64,000 nt of DNA. Source: Nematostella vectensis. Lineage: Eukaryota; Cnidaria; Anthozoa; Actiniaria; Edwardsiidae. The DNA lies in NCBI RefSeq assembly GCF_932526225.1, contig NC_064039.1:3299001-3363000 (forward strand), written 5' to 3'. Both the position numbers and the translations under genes were made by a program. This document shows, piece by piece, positions 11,701 through 25,800 of this stretch (its first letter is position 1; every line of letters begins with the position of its first letter). The notes beneath the pieces were generated by a model that made no database searches, was not told the origin of the DNA, and saw nothing but the letters and a program-made list of their open reading frames with translations.

Positions 11701-12100
11701 ATAAACAAATGTTAATGGTGAAATGGAAGCCGAATGACTATTACATCACCAATTTTGTTCTTGATACTTCCAGATTGTGAGTCAGATTCAGCTGATGTTG
11801 CTTTTGTTGGCTTTTCTGAGGACATTTCGAGAAGGCCACCAGTAGACATATCTCTTAAAATGATCTTATTTTCGCAACAGGTTGTCAAGGAATCACTGGT
11901 TTGTGGTGGGTGTGGTTTCAAAGAGCTCTTCACAGCATTTCCGGGGGATTTGTCCCCAACTGAGAAAGCAAAGCATAAGACGTGGCACGTTTTGCTAAAG
12001 GCAAATAGCAAACCAAGCTAAACTATCCTCTCCTCCCTTGTTCTTCTTATGACATTACCTAATCAAATCCCACCAACTGCACATAACTTCTCATTGTATA
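8716..12100. other. gene-poor AT-rich stretch
   Basis: No supported gene. Around 9440-10060 the sequence is less AT-rich, with repeated GACAGATCAG/CAGCTGGGACT phrases, an AATAAA near 9976 and a GGTGGAGAACCCGG motif near 10050, which could be a decayed LTR; no paired LTR or coding part was found. Opposed ORFs near 11712-12021 are open on both strands and were not assigned. Confidence 0.4.
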
Positions 12101-12152
12101 AAGTCCGTGAGCGCCGACTGAAAAACTTATCAGTCACCCCTGTATTGCAAAC

Positions 12153-13774
12153 ATGGCGGAATCTTTAGCGATCGCTGCGAACAAATTTAGAGCGATTTTT
12201 GGTGTTAACCCTAAGGAAAATGATGATGTAAACGATTCTGATTTCAGGGTTTTGGACTTTCTTCTGAGGGAGAAAGCGATGACGAGGGCAATTAAGAGAG
12301 CGTTGAAAGTTGGTCGGAGCGACTAACACACTTTGGCCCAGAGGACTTCACCGGGCAACAACAGTTGAAGAAAACTGTATCGGAAGATGCAAAAGCTTAA
12401 GACTATTTTAACTTGATGTTTTCCGATGAACTTATAGGTTTAATTTCTTACGAAACTAACCGATATGCACGATTTATTATCGGGCAGAAGGCCGAAACAG
12501 AGGCACGCCTGGCAAAGTGAAAGGACGTCATTCCCGACGAAATCCACATGTTCCTTGCGGAAGCGCTAGTAATGGGAATTAATTCCTTACCACAGCACGC
12601 CCATTATTGGTTTCAAAACCCCCTCTTTGGAAACCTTGGGATTCAGGACGTGATTCCCAAGACAAGGTTTGAAACGATTGCCCAGTTCCTGTACTTCAGC
12701 GACCCAAACGAGCCGCAACATGGGGACGCCGATTAGGACTCTTCAAAGTTTGCCCAGTGCTGAGCGACGTCTTGAAAAACATCCAGGAGGGTAACGGGCC
12801 CTCAAAGAACATATCAGTCGATGAGGGAATGATTGCCTTCAAGGGAAGACTTGGCTTTCGCAAATATATGCTGGCAAGGCCGACGAAATACGCGGCCGAC
12901 GCAAACAACAGCTACGTGTGTAATTATGAAGTGTACCTGCAAGAAAACAGACAGCGTATCCATGGACAAGGCCACGATGTTGTTATGTATATGGCTAAGC
13001 CGTTCCTGAACAGTTAAAGACATATCTTTTGCAATAACTTTTTTACAACAGTTAGGCTTTTTGACCATTTACTAGGTCGAAAGACCTACGCATGCGGGAC
13101 TGTGCATGTGAATCGCAGGGAACTGTCTAAAGACAAGTCGAAGCCTGGCGAAATGGTTCAGCATCAGCAAGGCCAGCTTCTCTTCACCGAATGGCACGAC
13201 AAGAGGGACATCAGTCTTCTTTCTGCAAATTTTTCCCCTCTTGAACCGGGTCGCACATTGCGACAAAGCTATTGCGGCCCCGAGGAAATAGATATCGAAA
13301 AACCAAAGGTGGCGGATGTTTACACGGCACACATGGGAGTTGACCGCGTGGATCAGCCCCGATCATTTTATTCCTCTGGCTGGGAATCGCATAAATGGTA
13401 CAAATTCGTGTTTTGGTTTTTGTTTAATCTAGCAGTGACCAATGAGTTCATCCTTGAAGGATTCAAGCGTCGATTACAAGGAAAGGCGAAGAGAACTGTT
13501 ATCGTGTTCAAGACCGAACTTGCGCAAGCGCTTATTGCGAAGTTCAACTCAAGAACGCGCCCACGAGTTCCTGCCCCCAAACTCCCCATACCGTCCACGC
13601 TCAGCTCATGTCGCCATCCATGTAGATAAAAGGAAAAGGGGATGTGTTCTCTGCAGCCAGAAGGGAAAGACAACCCCGAAAGGCTACAAGATCAAGACCT
13701 ATTATGAGTGCGTGATCTGCAAAGGTTACCACAAGGCATTCCATGAAATAGACCATGTCATAGCGGCCCCATAG
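12153..13774 (+). pseudogene. piggyBac transposase pseudogene
   Basis: The region starts at an ATG (12153) and keeps protein similarity across several frames. In order it shows: an N-terminal stretch stopping at a TAA near 12324; a conserved block with HAHYWFQ and RFETIAQFLYFSD; VDEGMIAFKGR, the first piggyBac catalytic Asp region; then FCNNFFTT, where the second catalytic Asp is expected in a DNFFT motif but is Asn; then HMGVDRVDQ, the third Asp region. The C-terminal Cys/His domain (CVLC... YECVIC... H) continues in another frame to 13774. Stops and frame changes occur near 12324, 12400, 12520, 12736, 13017 and 13626, so it is dead. I could not define its TTAA-flanked ends. Confidence 0.8.
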
Positions 13775-15340
13775 CATGAACTATCGTACAGACTTACACT
13801 TTACACTATTTCTTATGACTATATGCTTAAAACTACCTTTATTATATGTTCTGTTTATATTTTGTGTCTAAGATTAACAATAATCTTGTAAATGATGCAA
13901 GATTTGAGATCACTGGTAGAGAAGATAGCGCGAAATTTGAATTTTTGTTTGAAATTGTAAATTCAAATCATTGCAGCTCTAAGCAAGAGTGGCAAAAACG
14001 CCAATATTTCGGTTCATTAAAATCTTCATTATCTGTCTACTTGTTTCTGCGCTTTATTTTTTACAATCTGCAATGTTTCGCTTCTGACTTTTGTCGATGT
14101 TCGTGAAGATTGTGTTCGCTCATGATCATTCAATTAACTCCATTTTGTATTTCCACAGAAATACAGAACCTCCAAAGAAGACATTCTCTGAGTTTTGACC
14201 AACAATTTTGTAAAATAAAGAACTTCTCTTGAATGTGTATACGTTAAGCTGGTTATGCAGTTAAATTCCTAGAGTGATTTGTCGTTTTTCTTCGTATGAA
14301 GAGACGATTTGCTGCGTTTATTACCCCCAAATAAACTTTCAGGAAACTTGAAGTTGTCGCGCGCGTTGCAAAATCATTATGGCCGAAATAGTTTGAGGGA
14401 GTTTGAAGCCAATTTTCCGTAAAGTAAATGATTCTAGATAGAATGACAAATAAAATGCCGTTTTAGTGTGAAGATCTATAACCTCCAGAGTAAAAATACA
14501 GTTTTCGATGGTCATTTTACCATCAACTCACTATTTCGAGCTTTGGAGGTGAGCTTTCCAGTATCGTAGGACACCGAAAAAAAATGCTTGTTATTTGTCA
14601 TACATTGGCAAAGTTAACTTTTACCATTGTTACCATTTTCTTTTACTTGTCCGTGTTGGCTCATAACCTGAAAGTGAAAATTCAGGATCGCTCGGCCTCA
14701 TCTCAAATATTTTGTCATGCATTTAATCTTAAGAAAAAAAATGTGGTTAACGTTTTCTGACAAATCACATTAAAATAGACTAAAATATAGTATTAATAAA
14801 AAAAATAAATGTTGCAGCCAGATCAGGATATAAAACGTAAAAAATAAATTGTTGATACCTTCACAACTTGGCCAAGGCACATAGTATACGTTGTCTGTTC
14901 CCTTACCAGCTAACCTGCTCTGCGGCCGATCACCAAAGAGTGAGAAAGCTGTTGATTACCATGTTTAGTTAGACCTGTCAAAATGTCTAATTAATAATGT
15001 CTAAAGTCCACTTAGCAATTGGTATGTTGAAGGACAAGTAATACGATGTTGATAAGACATGTAATATCTCATGCGCATGCTGCAAATTTTCAGTTCACCT
15101 TTATAATCTAGTGAGCACTCATAGCTTTCTACAAGGCCTCCAAAATCTTTGTCAGGCATTTTCCTGAAATCGAAGATCTATCCACAGAAATGGGATCTAT
15201 CCACAGAGGGGGGCTACGTGTCTTTCCCCCTCATCTCGTACTCAACCGATAGCACAACCAGCATTTCTCTCCCTAGTCTTCCTGCAACAGATGGCTTTTA
15301 ACTGGCGCAACAGCCCCAACTGAAACTTGCCAAGCAGTAA
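13775..15340. other. intergenic DNA, nothing recognised
   Basis: AT-rich, with only short unlikely ORFs. An imperfect inverted pair (CCTCCAGAG facing CTTTGGAGG, about 14480-14550) is the only structure noticed. Confidence 0.4.
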
Positions 15341-15412
15341 AATTTAAAGCTACGGTTGGACTCGAACTAACTCTAGTTCAGTTTTGATCAGCTCCAACTG
15401 TAGCTTTAAATT
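15341..15412. repeat. long inverted repeat (hairpin)
   Basis: AATTTAAAGCTACGGTTGGA at 15341-15360 is mirrored by TCCAACTGTAGCTTTAAATT ending at 15412. The arms are about 20 nt with one mismatch around a loop of about 32 nt. It may be a small foldback element, or a transcribed hairpin if expressed. Confidence 0.6.
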
Positions 15413-15756
15413 CTCCTGTTTAGCATAGGATTCCGTGCTGCCAGTCCAGCTCCTGAGTTGTACCCTTGATCATTGTTACAAACAATCAATCACCAAATTC
15501 TGATAGAGGTGTTAGGCTTATCTTTATCATTTAATTACCCATCTAGGCTAGTTATTTATTAAAACTAAAACTCTTGACACATTTTATGTTCCAATTGTCT
15601 GCATGATACTCAAAATTAATGTAAAATAAATATTCTTAGTTTAGTAATGCCATTTTCGAAAATATTATAAAATATTGTTTTATCTTAGAGGTAAGTTCAA
15701 AAAGGCAAACAAATTAGGATTTCACAAGAACATCGGCAAAGCAGTCTTAGCAGATC

Positions 15757-16135
15757 CGGTGAATCGGAGATTCCAACCAGGACTTGATATCCACCAACGA
15801 GGGGTCATTTGGTGCAATCAGAGACAAGCAAGATCTTGATAACCACCAAAAGGAGGTCAGCTGGTGCATCAGAGATTCCAATCAGGCACAAGCTAGATCT
15901 TGTAAACCACCAACAAGATGTCATTGGTGCATCAGAGATTCCAATCACTAGATCTTGTTAACAACCGACTAGAGGTCAGGTGGTGCATCGGAGATTCCAA
16001 TCAGACACAAACTAGATCTTGATAACCACCAAAAAGAGGTCAGGTGGTGCATCGGAGATTCCAATCAGACACAAATTAGATCTTGATAACCACCAAAAAG
16101 AGGTCAGATGGTGCATCGGAGATTCCAATTAGATA
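15757..16135. repeat. tandem repeat, unit about 65 bp, six imperfect copies
   Basis: The phrase GCATCGGAGATTCCAATCAG recurs with starts at about 15760, 15866, 15929, 15984, 16049 and 16113 (spacing 55-65 where regular). Each unit contains AACCACCA and GGTGGTGC, which are self-complementary, so each copy can form a small stem. The first copies are the most diverged and some carry deletions. This is a minisatellite, not a CRISPR array, because the whole unit repeats. Confidence 0.85.
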
Positions 16136-19100
16136 AGCTGGTACTGTAAACTATAAGATAAGGGGTTTTAATTCTTTCATTGTGATCTGCATTTTCCACA
16201 ACACCACCCTTCATTTACACAACACCTCATCTGTAACATGTATCTGTAGCATTTCCGGACTTTGCCTTCCCCAGAATAACTGAATAAAGCAAAAAAAAAA
16301 AATTGCTTTATTATATTATCTTACTTATCTTTAATATAATCTAATAAGGCAAATACTTGTGTTACGTATAATCACATTAAGACTACAAGATGCCACATAA
16401 ATTTCACCATAGAAAGTTGCATATTTTATCGAACCAAATGGTAGGATTCGTCGAAAGCCAACAAGCACGTAAACGACATCCACGTTCGGAAATTATGCAG
16501 CTTTGGAGCATCATTGTACGTCGACTACTGTTTAAACAACGCCTTATAGAAAATTCAAAGTCACTGATTGATGTAACAGTCTACTTAGAATGCAGAGATG
16601 GGAATTTTTTTCCTCAACAAAGAAATCTATCCATTTTCATAATATTCTAATAGAGGTTCGATTTACTATTTTCAGTCATTGCACCCATTTTTCTCCTGGC
16701 CCCAACTCTGTTTCAGCCACCGATGATGGAACAGCAGTGGACGGCCATCTTCTTTTTCATAGACAAGGGAGGCCCTACAACGTGGGGGTGGTTCCATTGG
16801 ACCCCATAACAAGCATTCCAGTCAACACAAACTTAATGTTGAGGCTTCTGCTCTCTTCAGATGCAAATGACATCAAAAATTGAGCAACCCGGATAATAGT
16901 TTCAACAGACAAGGAGTAGAACGATGTTTGAGAAGAGCAAGAGTGCATAACCAATACCAAGCGCCAGGAATGAATTGTAGGATTGGCAACCCAATGAGGA
17001 TCTCATAGCTCTTCTCGGAAAGTTCAAGGACATGGAATTGACAAGGACTAGAATATCACTGAATATAAATAACCAGTCACAGATTACACTCTCTGGACAG
17101 AGGAGTATAAAAAGCAGTGGTAGGCATAATAATCGTTTTTCTTTTTCTTGTAGCAGCGTCCCAAATGAAAATATAACTTTTGAAAGATTTATTACCACGA
17201 CATTGGTTTAATAAAAAAATCAACTGTGTGTTAACAGACTGAGCTATTGAATGGAGATCTGTTTCCCTATTTTAAAATTGCCAACACAGACCACCTTTTA
17301 ATATAAAGAATGCCAAATAAAATGGTCACTTCGTCTCACATGTTTGGGGTACTTTATCAATTAAGCGTTGGAAATTAATTTCAACGGGATTTTAATCCAT
17401 TAGATCAATTGATAAGAGCGGCCAGTGACCGGCACTGAAAAACAACCGCTGCTATACAAACCATTTTCAATCGTCCCTATTTTTGTCTAAGATTGACCAT
17501 CTTATTGGCGAACTTTAATCTTGAATAGAACATTTATCGGCCTCAAGGTATAATTATAAAATATTCAGACACTGTTTGTGAAAATCGACAAAATTAATGA
17601 TTTACATTGCTGAACTCTATCCTTGTGTTTTAATTATTGAAAATCATTTGATTTACAATCTTATCAACTTTTGTAGTTTCTTTTACATTCAAATCTTTAT
17701 ACAAAATATTTGACCTCATCAGGTTTAACGGTGTATCTTATGACGAAATTTTAGTTGAACAGAAAACTAACAGTCAAGTAAACGAACCACAGGCTAATAT
17801 TATATGATACTATAAAGGGGTTTTAGGAAATTATTTCAAAATGTTAATACCAATTAAATTAACACTATCATGAAAATATAAACAAGGGGCCGCAAACATC
17901 CAAACGTGGAAAGGTACCACATCTTGCTAACACCTCCATCCACAATCATAACGAGGAAAGTTGTCAATATGATTAACATAACCTTTCGTCACAGCCACAG
18001 GAAATGGCCATATTTATACGCCTCCTCTTCAAATAACCGTTTCAGACGAGAAGTAAAAACAATTTCAAGGCATGCCTCCTCAGGTCAGACTAAATATGGA
18101 CCTTTAACAGGAGCAGAATGCAAAAGCGATTAGGAGGAGAAGTCAAACGCATGGATGGAATCTTAAAATTTTTCGAGGATGTACGTGGCTGCCTGACATC
18201 GCCAAGTCCCGAAACTGAGAAGGCCTTGAAGATTCTGGGACAAGAATGTAATGATATCAGCACCTTTCGTGGTACAGCGATGAAGGACATAAGGGCAACC
18301 AGGACCTGAATGGATTCCTTGGATTCAAACATGGGGAAAATTGCACTGGATTAAATGGTACAACCACAGTTACATTGGAAGGCTTGCTTGTGTACAGGAA
18401 CTGGGTATTGAAACCACCGAAGTTGCAGGAACTACTCAGCCAAGTGAAAAGTTGAACTTAAAAACCTTTCTTCTTCGAGAAACTCAAGATAGCTGAAAAG
18501 TCAAAGATCTTACTACACTTCACTGTTTGGTGCAAATTAAAATGGAGAAAATTTAGACCTTTGAGTAACTAATATTGTCCATTGTCTTCCATTCTGGTCG
18601 GAGAGCACATGTTGTTGAAAGGAAGTTAGGCTTAATACAAATATTTAGCGTACGCTACACACTAGTTTCAAACAAGACTCGAAATAATAAGCTATAGAAA
18701 AAGGTTAAATTTCACGTCTGGGAGAATATAACTCAGTATAATGAAAGGGTTATAGTTCAATTTTACGTGATTCTATTAGCACATAAAATAGATTGGTATG
18801 GAAAATTGCTCTGTAAAAGAACTTGGTTATCATGCCATTAGATGCTAATCCTAGTAAATTCATTCGCCTAAACAATTAATTGCACCATAGTCATCATACT
18901 TGAAACAAAATGTTGCATTTTTTTTAAGATTTGATTTTAGGGTTAAAAGGTTTATTTTGAATAAAAAAATATTGGATAATTTTAAAATGCGGAAATTGCC
19001 TAAATAAATATCTGTGAAAATCTTTTACCCGATTCCTCACAAACTTATCATGGAAGACAGTTGAAGCAAAGAACAGTGTGACCTTTCCAAATTCTTGCAT

Positions 19101-19832
19101 GGACGATTTAAAAACAGTAGTAGTAAACAGGAATGCCTTCAACATTTAATAAATATCAATAAATAAAAATATATAAACAATATAACGCTTCAGCAGGCTT
19201 GAAATAGATCTGCAGCAAACATGCTGAGTTAAACAGAGTTATAATTCAAATATATGATCATATATGTCAACTACCATTGCATCAATAAGAGCATCAGATG
19301 ACGCCTTCAACATTATGTCATATCACAAGACTCAGAGAGCCTAACAAAAACTTGCAATTCCGTGAAAAATTCTAGAAAACGTCGAATGACAAAAAAAAAA
19401 GAAAAAAGAACTTCAAAGAGAGTCTTAAAGCGAAAAGAAGAACTACTTAAATGATGTGGGAGGAGGAGAGCTTTGAGAGCAGTGATACATTCAAATGCAT
19501 ACCAACAACACTAAAACTTATATAAATTAATAACTATCTATCTACAGGTAACCAAACGGGATAACAACGATGCATTTACCAAATCGAACGCTTTTCAGAG
19601 TAAAACAAGAGGTCGCTCATTAGGCATAAAGTCAGAAAATCATTTAACTTTCCCTTTGTTTTTGCATCCAGGGAGATGCTTCACAAACATGGCTAGAACA
19701 TTGCATTTGTCCATGTATTTTGATCCGTAATTATCGTAGTTGCCACATATTTACAGCTTTATCACGTGATGATCAGGGGTATTTGGTAGGAGATCGCCAA
19801 GTATTAATGAAATATCTCTGGGAATCGGGTCT
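16136..19832. other. intergenic DNA, no supported gene
   Basis: Several short ORFs exist (for example 16390-16650, 18118-18309) but have no recognised domain and no consistent splice partners. The stretch near 16680-17200 and 17890-18500 is somewhat less AT-rich and could be a decayed gene or a non-coding transcript. It also holds the 3' flank of the large minus-strand gene ending at 19833. Confidence 0.4.
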
Positions 19833-22800
19833 TCAACCACTAACGTCTGGGGTATCAAAGTGCCTTGCAACGAAATTTTGAATACGTTCACGCGTCTCCC
19901 GTTTGTTTCTCTGGATTTCTTCAATAGTGTTGCTCCTCATATATTCGTCAGCAAGTTCCCGCCCATATGTTCGTAAGTGCTCCTGAAGAGGAATTCAGTT
20001 AAAATGCTTACAAATAATAGTTAAGTAAATACAGTCGAACCCCTGTTAAGTAGTAGCCCTCGTGACTCAAGTGGCTCATGCTTAAGATACACTTTGTAAT
20101 ATTTTGTAACAATAAAAAATAGTTGTAGGAAAATTCAGAAAAGTGGCACATTAGGGCGTATGACAGCAAAGGAAGATTAAAATCAAGGAGACAATATGCG
20201 CTTTAAAAGGTTACTAAAAATAGGGGTCAGGCTCTGCAGTAAATATGAAAGAAAATATTGGACTTCACTGACCCTTAAATATGACTAATCACTTAATAGA
20301 GGTTCTACTGTATACCATCCAGAGAAATTAACTATTTTGACATATCATTCATGATTATTTTTAGTGACGTTAAACAGTAACATGCTAACACTTTGAATAC
20401 TTTAAATATCAATAAATTTAAAGGTTTGATTTATTTTATTGTAAGATGTTACTTGATGTGTCTTATATTCCATTTACTGCCAAAGCATGTTTTAATGGTC
20501 AATGGAAATGATACAAAATTTGAAAGTTCTACACGTCAGTCTCTTAACACTTTACTTAAAATATTATATAAGTTGTGAAAAAAAACATGAATGCCAGCAG
20601 CAGTTGCTTGAGAAAAGAAGAAAAAGCCGTTTCTCTCAGGATCTGAAGGTTGTGCTACAACTGATGCAATAAATTCCATTGAGATCATGAAATTTTTTAG
20701 GCAATTTTTAAATAGGCATAGAGTATTGTCAGATTCGAGTAAGTGTGATTCGAGTAACTGTAAAACTTTTTTGCAGTTTATGTTTTAATTGTAAAAGGCG
20801 AGTATCCTTTGCGGTTGGGGAACAGTTCGTTTAGAACATTCAAATATCCAGGCGTTTTTAAACAGAACTTCGTCTTCAGATTAACTGATATAAATATTGT
20901 AAGACATAATTTAACAGTTACATAAGTTTTGCCTATTTATTTTTACATGTAAAATACAAAAATCTTTTGTTGTGGGATATCATCACGTTTAAAAGATAAT
21001 ATCAAAACATACACATTAGCTTTACATTATTATCGTTTTTTTAGCAACCACAAGAGCTCCGAGATTCGAGATTTTCGAGATAAGACCTCCGAGATTCAAG
21101 ATTTATTCATTGTGGCCTCAAGCGATCTGGATTCAGTATATTTCATTGATAGCTTTAGGTTTTTCTATAGTTGTTGAACATAAGTGTTTACACATTTTTG
21201 TGAAGTATATCGTTTTTATAACCTCACGTATGTTTAAGGCAGTATACTTTCTTTGAAAATTTTAGTTTAAATTTATATAAAAATTGTATATAAAGACTAT
21301 TTCAAAATTATATTGTATATTAAGACTATTTCAAAATTATATTAGCCTAGCTATCCTTTTATCAATAATTTAAAAAATAATATAAATAAATATATATCAT
21401 ATTATAAATAGGATTCAAAGGCGGACAAAAAGTTTTACCCAATTTTGGTTTGATTTTGATTTTTGGCATGCTTCATAATAAATATAGAAGATAATAAATA
21501 TAATTTACTTGTCCCTTGCTTAGACGTGTTAACCAAAGGTCGATTTGGGGGCTACAATAAGATGTTAAGAATTGATACTCAACATACCCGACTAGATATC
21601 CTTTTATCACGGAGATAGCGTGTTAGCAGACCAGAGATGGTGTTCCTCACTTTTTTCTTTACCTCTTCCACCTCTGCCTGCAGTACTTCAGGAGCTTTTG
21701 ACACAGCCTGGGGTTCATTACTGACACCTACGTGGATCACCATACCTTGCTCGCGATTAGAGGCCACCACATCTCTATGAGTGGGTGTCTCGGCAGCATT
21801 GGAAAACAATGAAGTCTCAATGTTACGGCTGGAGAGTGGATTGGCAAGAAACCAACGTCTCAGGCTTCGTGGGTTCACAATCACCTCCTAATATTAACGG
21901 TAAGAAATAATATTTTATCATTTGTAGTGATAAATCGTGTCAGGTGACAGTAACAACAATTGAAATCGAGAGCTGAAGCAATGACAACAGTGGGTGGATG
22001 ATGAAAGCAGAGAAGAAAAAATGAATCAAGAACTAAAAGCCAGTTTAGCTTTGTCTGGTCCTAACCACTCTCCACCAAAGCTAAACACGAGAACACCAAG
22101 CTGTTCCTATATAGTCTTAATATAGATTAACATACCCCTGGTTTGTCAGATATGCCGCAGCTCAAAGGAGGGTTGAACTCACTACTCAACACTTCGATAA
22201 CGTTTTCCTGCTTCATTCCCTTCTGTTGGTGTACATCTATTATGGTAATCCGCAGTGCTTGAAAGTGCTTGTCACTATAAGGCATTTCAGATTCCTGCCG
22301 CTGCTTCTTCACATATGAACTAAGCAGTTGCATGTGACGTTCTAAGTAAATCTGAGCCTCAAATTTGTGGAAATCTGACCAAATGGTTGCTTTCCACAGG
22401 GCTGCGCCCTCTGGGAAAGGAGGGTATAGCCCTTGAGAGCATCCAACAGCAAACAGTTCCATGGCTGCTGTAATGCGATCAGCCCCAGCTAGCTTTGTAA
22501 TCAATGCCCTTAGAACATCTCCATCACGCATAAGGTTATCTGTCTCCATTTGCTTGGAAATAGTAAGAGCTTTTTCTAATTCTCCAAGTTTCAAGTAGCA
22601 ACGAATAAGGTTATTGTTAATCTTTTTAAGATGGATGAGTCCAAACAAATTTTTGTCACCAATATTGCTAAGCAGTTCTTCAACCTCATCAGTTCTTTCA
22701 CGGTGAAGGTAGTAAGCAGCAAGTTTCTCAAACAGTGATTGCCTAATATTTGCTTCTCTGATTGTCAAAGTGGTTCCAATTGCTGGAAGAGCATAATTGC

Positions 22801-25800
22801 AGCCTCGTAACACTTCAAGAGCACTGTCATACTGGGGTCCTTGAATACTTAAGCATATCTCAACAGCAAGCATTGCCACAGATGAAGGCGATAGCGGAGG
22901 TAAATTAGGAATAAAATTTGCTGCAAGTAGGAATTAATCACACCTTAGTACGCATTGCCACAGATGGTTATAAGGTGGCAAATTAGGAATAAAATTTGCT
23001 TCAAGTAATTAATCACATCTCTTTGTACAAACTACTTCAGTGTCAGTGACTGGTCCAATGCTAACAAATGAAGATCACTATGTCTCTATTCACCTCTGAA
23101 TAAACAAATATATTTATAATCAAGTCAGTAAATCTCTATAAAGTATTGCTCAAAAACACAATCACAAAGACTTTGCATTCTCATCATCTCTGGGAGTCAG
23201 GGATTTGATCATTCCCTTTAGTTTTGTTTAGAAATAAAGTATTAATATACAGTATATAGCATTTATGAAGCACTTATACGGTAAAAACCATGTTCTAAGC
23301 GCTTCACATTTAAAAATCCTAATATGTATGTTTTCAGAATGTCCCATCTTGGAACTGAGGAACACAAGCTATAGTAACCTCAGATATGTCCAACAAGTCA
23401 AATTTGGCGCTAAGAAAGAGAAGATATTATCCATATCCATATGCCAACAAACTAACACACCGAGCCACCTGAGCTGCAAAACCTGCATTTGCAGTTGGCA
23501 CAACTGAACAAGCTAGAGGGTCAAAGCAACAAGCCGAGGGAGGGTAAGCACTTTCAGCCTTACCTGAGTATTGTGAATAGTTGATCGAGTATTGATGAAG
23601 AGTGTGGAGGATATTGTAGCCGTCCTGAAATTCTTGCAGACCGAAGCATTCTTGCATCAGAGCAACACCGAGCTGTCCTATCAAAGTCTGCTCATTTGTG
23701 TCAAAAACCTCCCCAGCGCTTGCATCACTTTCATTGTCCTCATTTACAACCTGGTCAAGAACACTGACAAATACTGGGAAGGCATCACCAACATCCTTGG
23801 CACCTGTCATGAGGAAAGCTCTATAGAAGAGAAATAACATTTCTCTCTCAATGGGGACTTTCTTGGCTTTCATCTCTGAATAGATATCTGCCAGGTCCTC
23901 CCATTCTGCTTCCTCTGCCACTTTCTAAAATAAAAATGCAAATAGAATAAGGTTTGGTTTGTCAAAATTCAGGGCTACTATGTTTGCTTTTGGAAGTCAA
24001 GATCAATCAGAGGGAACAAACACAATCAAATTGTTTGAATCATAATTCATAATCAGTGACGATTAAGATCTCATCACCTACACAAAATGCACCTATGTAG
24101 TGGTAAAATAATAATTGGTCTGGCTCATACCTCTATTCTAGCCTTGTAGAACTGCACATTTGTAGAGGTGGGGAACTTGAACCTTCCCTGATCAGAGTTG
24201 GTGGGGAATACTGGGGCTGAGTGAGTTCCTCTGCTAGCTAATGCAGGACCTGTAGATCTTGCTACATCAACACTGTGTCTGGTCGCCCATGGTTGTAGGC
24301 TTTCTGGGCGTGGCCCAATATCTGTTCCAAGAGATGATGTAGCAAATAGGCTTGACTGTTGTGGTATAAGTGTGAATGGTGATGTGGGACTGCTTTCTGA
24401 AGAGCTTGCTGGATTGTTAAGTGGTCCCAGTCGATCCCCAATTCTCGAGAACCCAAATCCGGATTGATTATTTTTCATGAGGACAAATGGACCAGCTTTG
24501 GGTGGCTGTGGGGGTGGTTCTAGCTGTTTTGATGCAATGGGTTGAGGCAGACTTGTAGCACCAACACCAAATGCAGGTGTGAATGCTTCAGCAGAAACTA
24601 CAGGCCTGGGTAAATGAGCAGTAAATGATGGTACAAATGGCGAGGGCCCAAACAGATGTGATGTTGTGGTATGAGTCACTGCCCCTCCTAGGTGAGGTAG
24701 GTGCTGGGGTGGTGCAGCAAAAGCTGGCGGTGGTGGTTGAGACATATCAACACTTGGTGGGGGCTGATGCCTGCTGCTAAGTGGAGAGTGTTTAGGAGCG
24801 TTTGAAGGTTCTCCGGAGCTGTCTGCTCTCACCAGTGCAGGGTGAGTGTTGAGTGAGTTTGTTACCTCATATGAGGAACATGTCACTGTTGAAAACATTA
24901 AAAAATGTGACTTTAGCCATAAGGTAAAATTACTCATGTTACATGTGTGAATAAAATAATATCAAGGTTTGTGGAAATGTTTTCAAAATATTTTGCACTA
25001 AGTTATTTAAAAGAATCAAGAGTGTACAATTAAATGAATGATACTTTGGAAAAAGCAGATGTCCAAGGGAGACAAATAGATTGATGTGCCGTTCTCCAAG
25101 CCTCCTTCTCAAAAGTGTTTGTGTGAGAATATATGGTGAAAATCACCTGTCTCAGTGAAAATTGGTGGCATGGGATGGCTGGCTTCCTGAGCATGAAGAT
25201 AGAGACATCTGTCCCCTTTCAAGCAGTTTCCCTTGGCAAAGAATCGACAAGGTATAGTTGGCTGATGAATGTACCTTGATAAAAAAGATTTGTAAGATTT
25301 TTATGTATCTTGCTTTCTCATTTCAATGTATCACAATGTTGAAATACCAACAAGGTCTCAAATACCTCTGGTCATCGAAAGGTGGTCTATTGCAGTTGTC
25401 AGTAGAAGATTCATCTTCTGGTGGCCTTGGGTAGAGTTGGCGCATCGTCTTGTACACTTCTAAAGAAGCTGATGTGTTTTCACTCCATTCTTCAAGGCAG
25501 CTCAGCATTTTGCGCAGTACAGCATAGGGAGGATTAAGATTCCCCTTAAAAAACTAAATGGAGCAATAAAAATAAATGAGGGGCAATTTCTATTCATTTA
25601 ATATGTTCAGGAGCATATTTATGAAAAAATTACCCCTTAGCTAGCAAAAGATGCACTGCCACGTACTAATGTAATAGTGGCACTATTATTTTAAGAAACT
25701 AAAAGATTATTAGCATATGATAGAAAATGCACATTTTTTAAACTTATATATGTCAATGAAATCCACTCAATCTATTTTCTATAAGGCAATACATTAAACT

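Noticed and set aside
11712-12021. Overlapping ORFs of about 95-99 codons on opposite strands
   Set aside because: Neither has a recognisable domain, good start context or splice partners.
15757-16135. CRISPR-like array
   Set aside because: The entire 65-bp unit repeats, with no unique spacers, and the genome is eukaryotic.
16390-16883. Two overlapping plus-strand ORFs
   Set aside because: No domain recognised; frames overlap without a supported junction.
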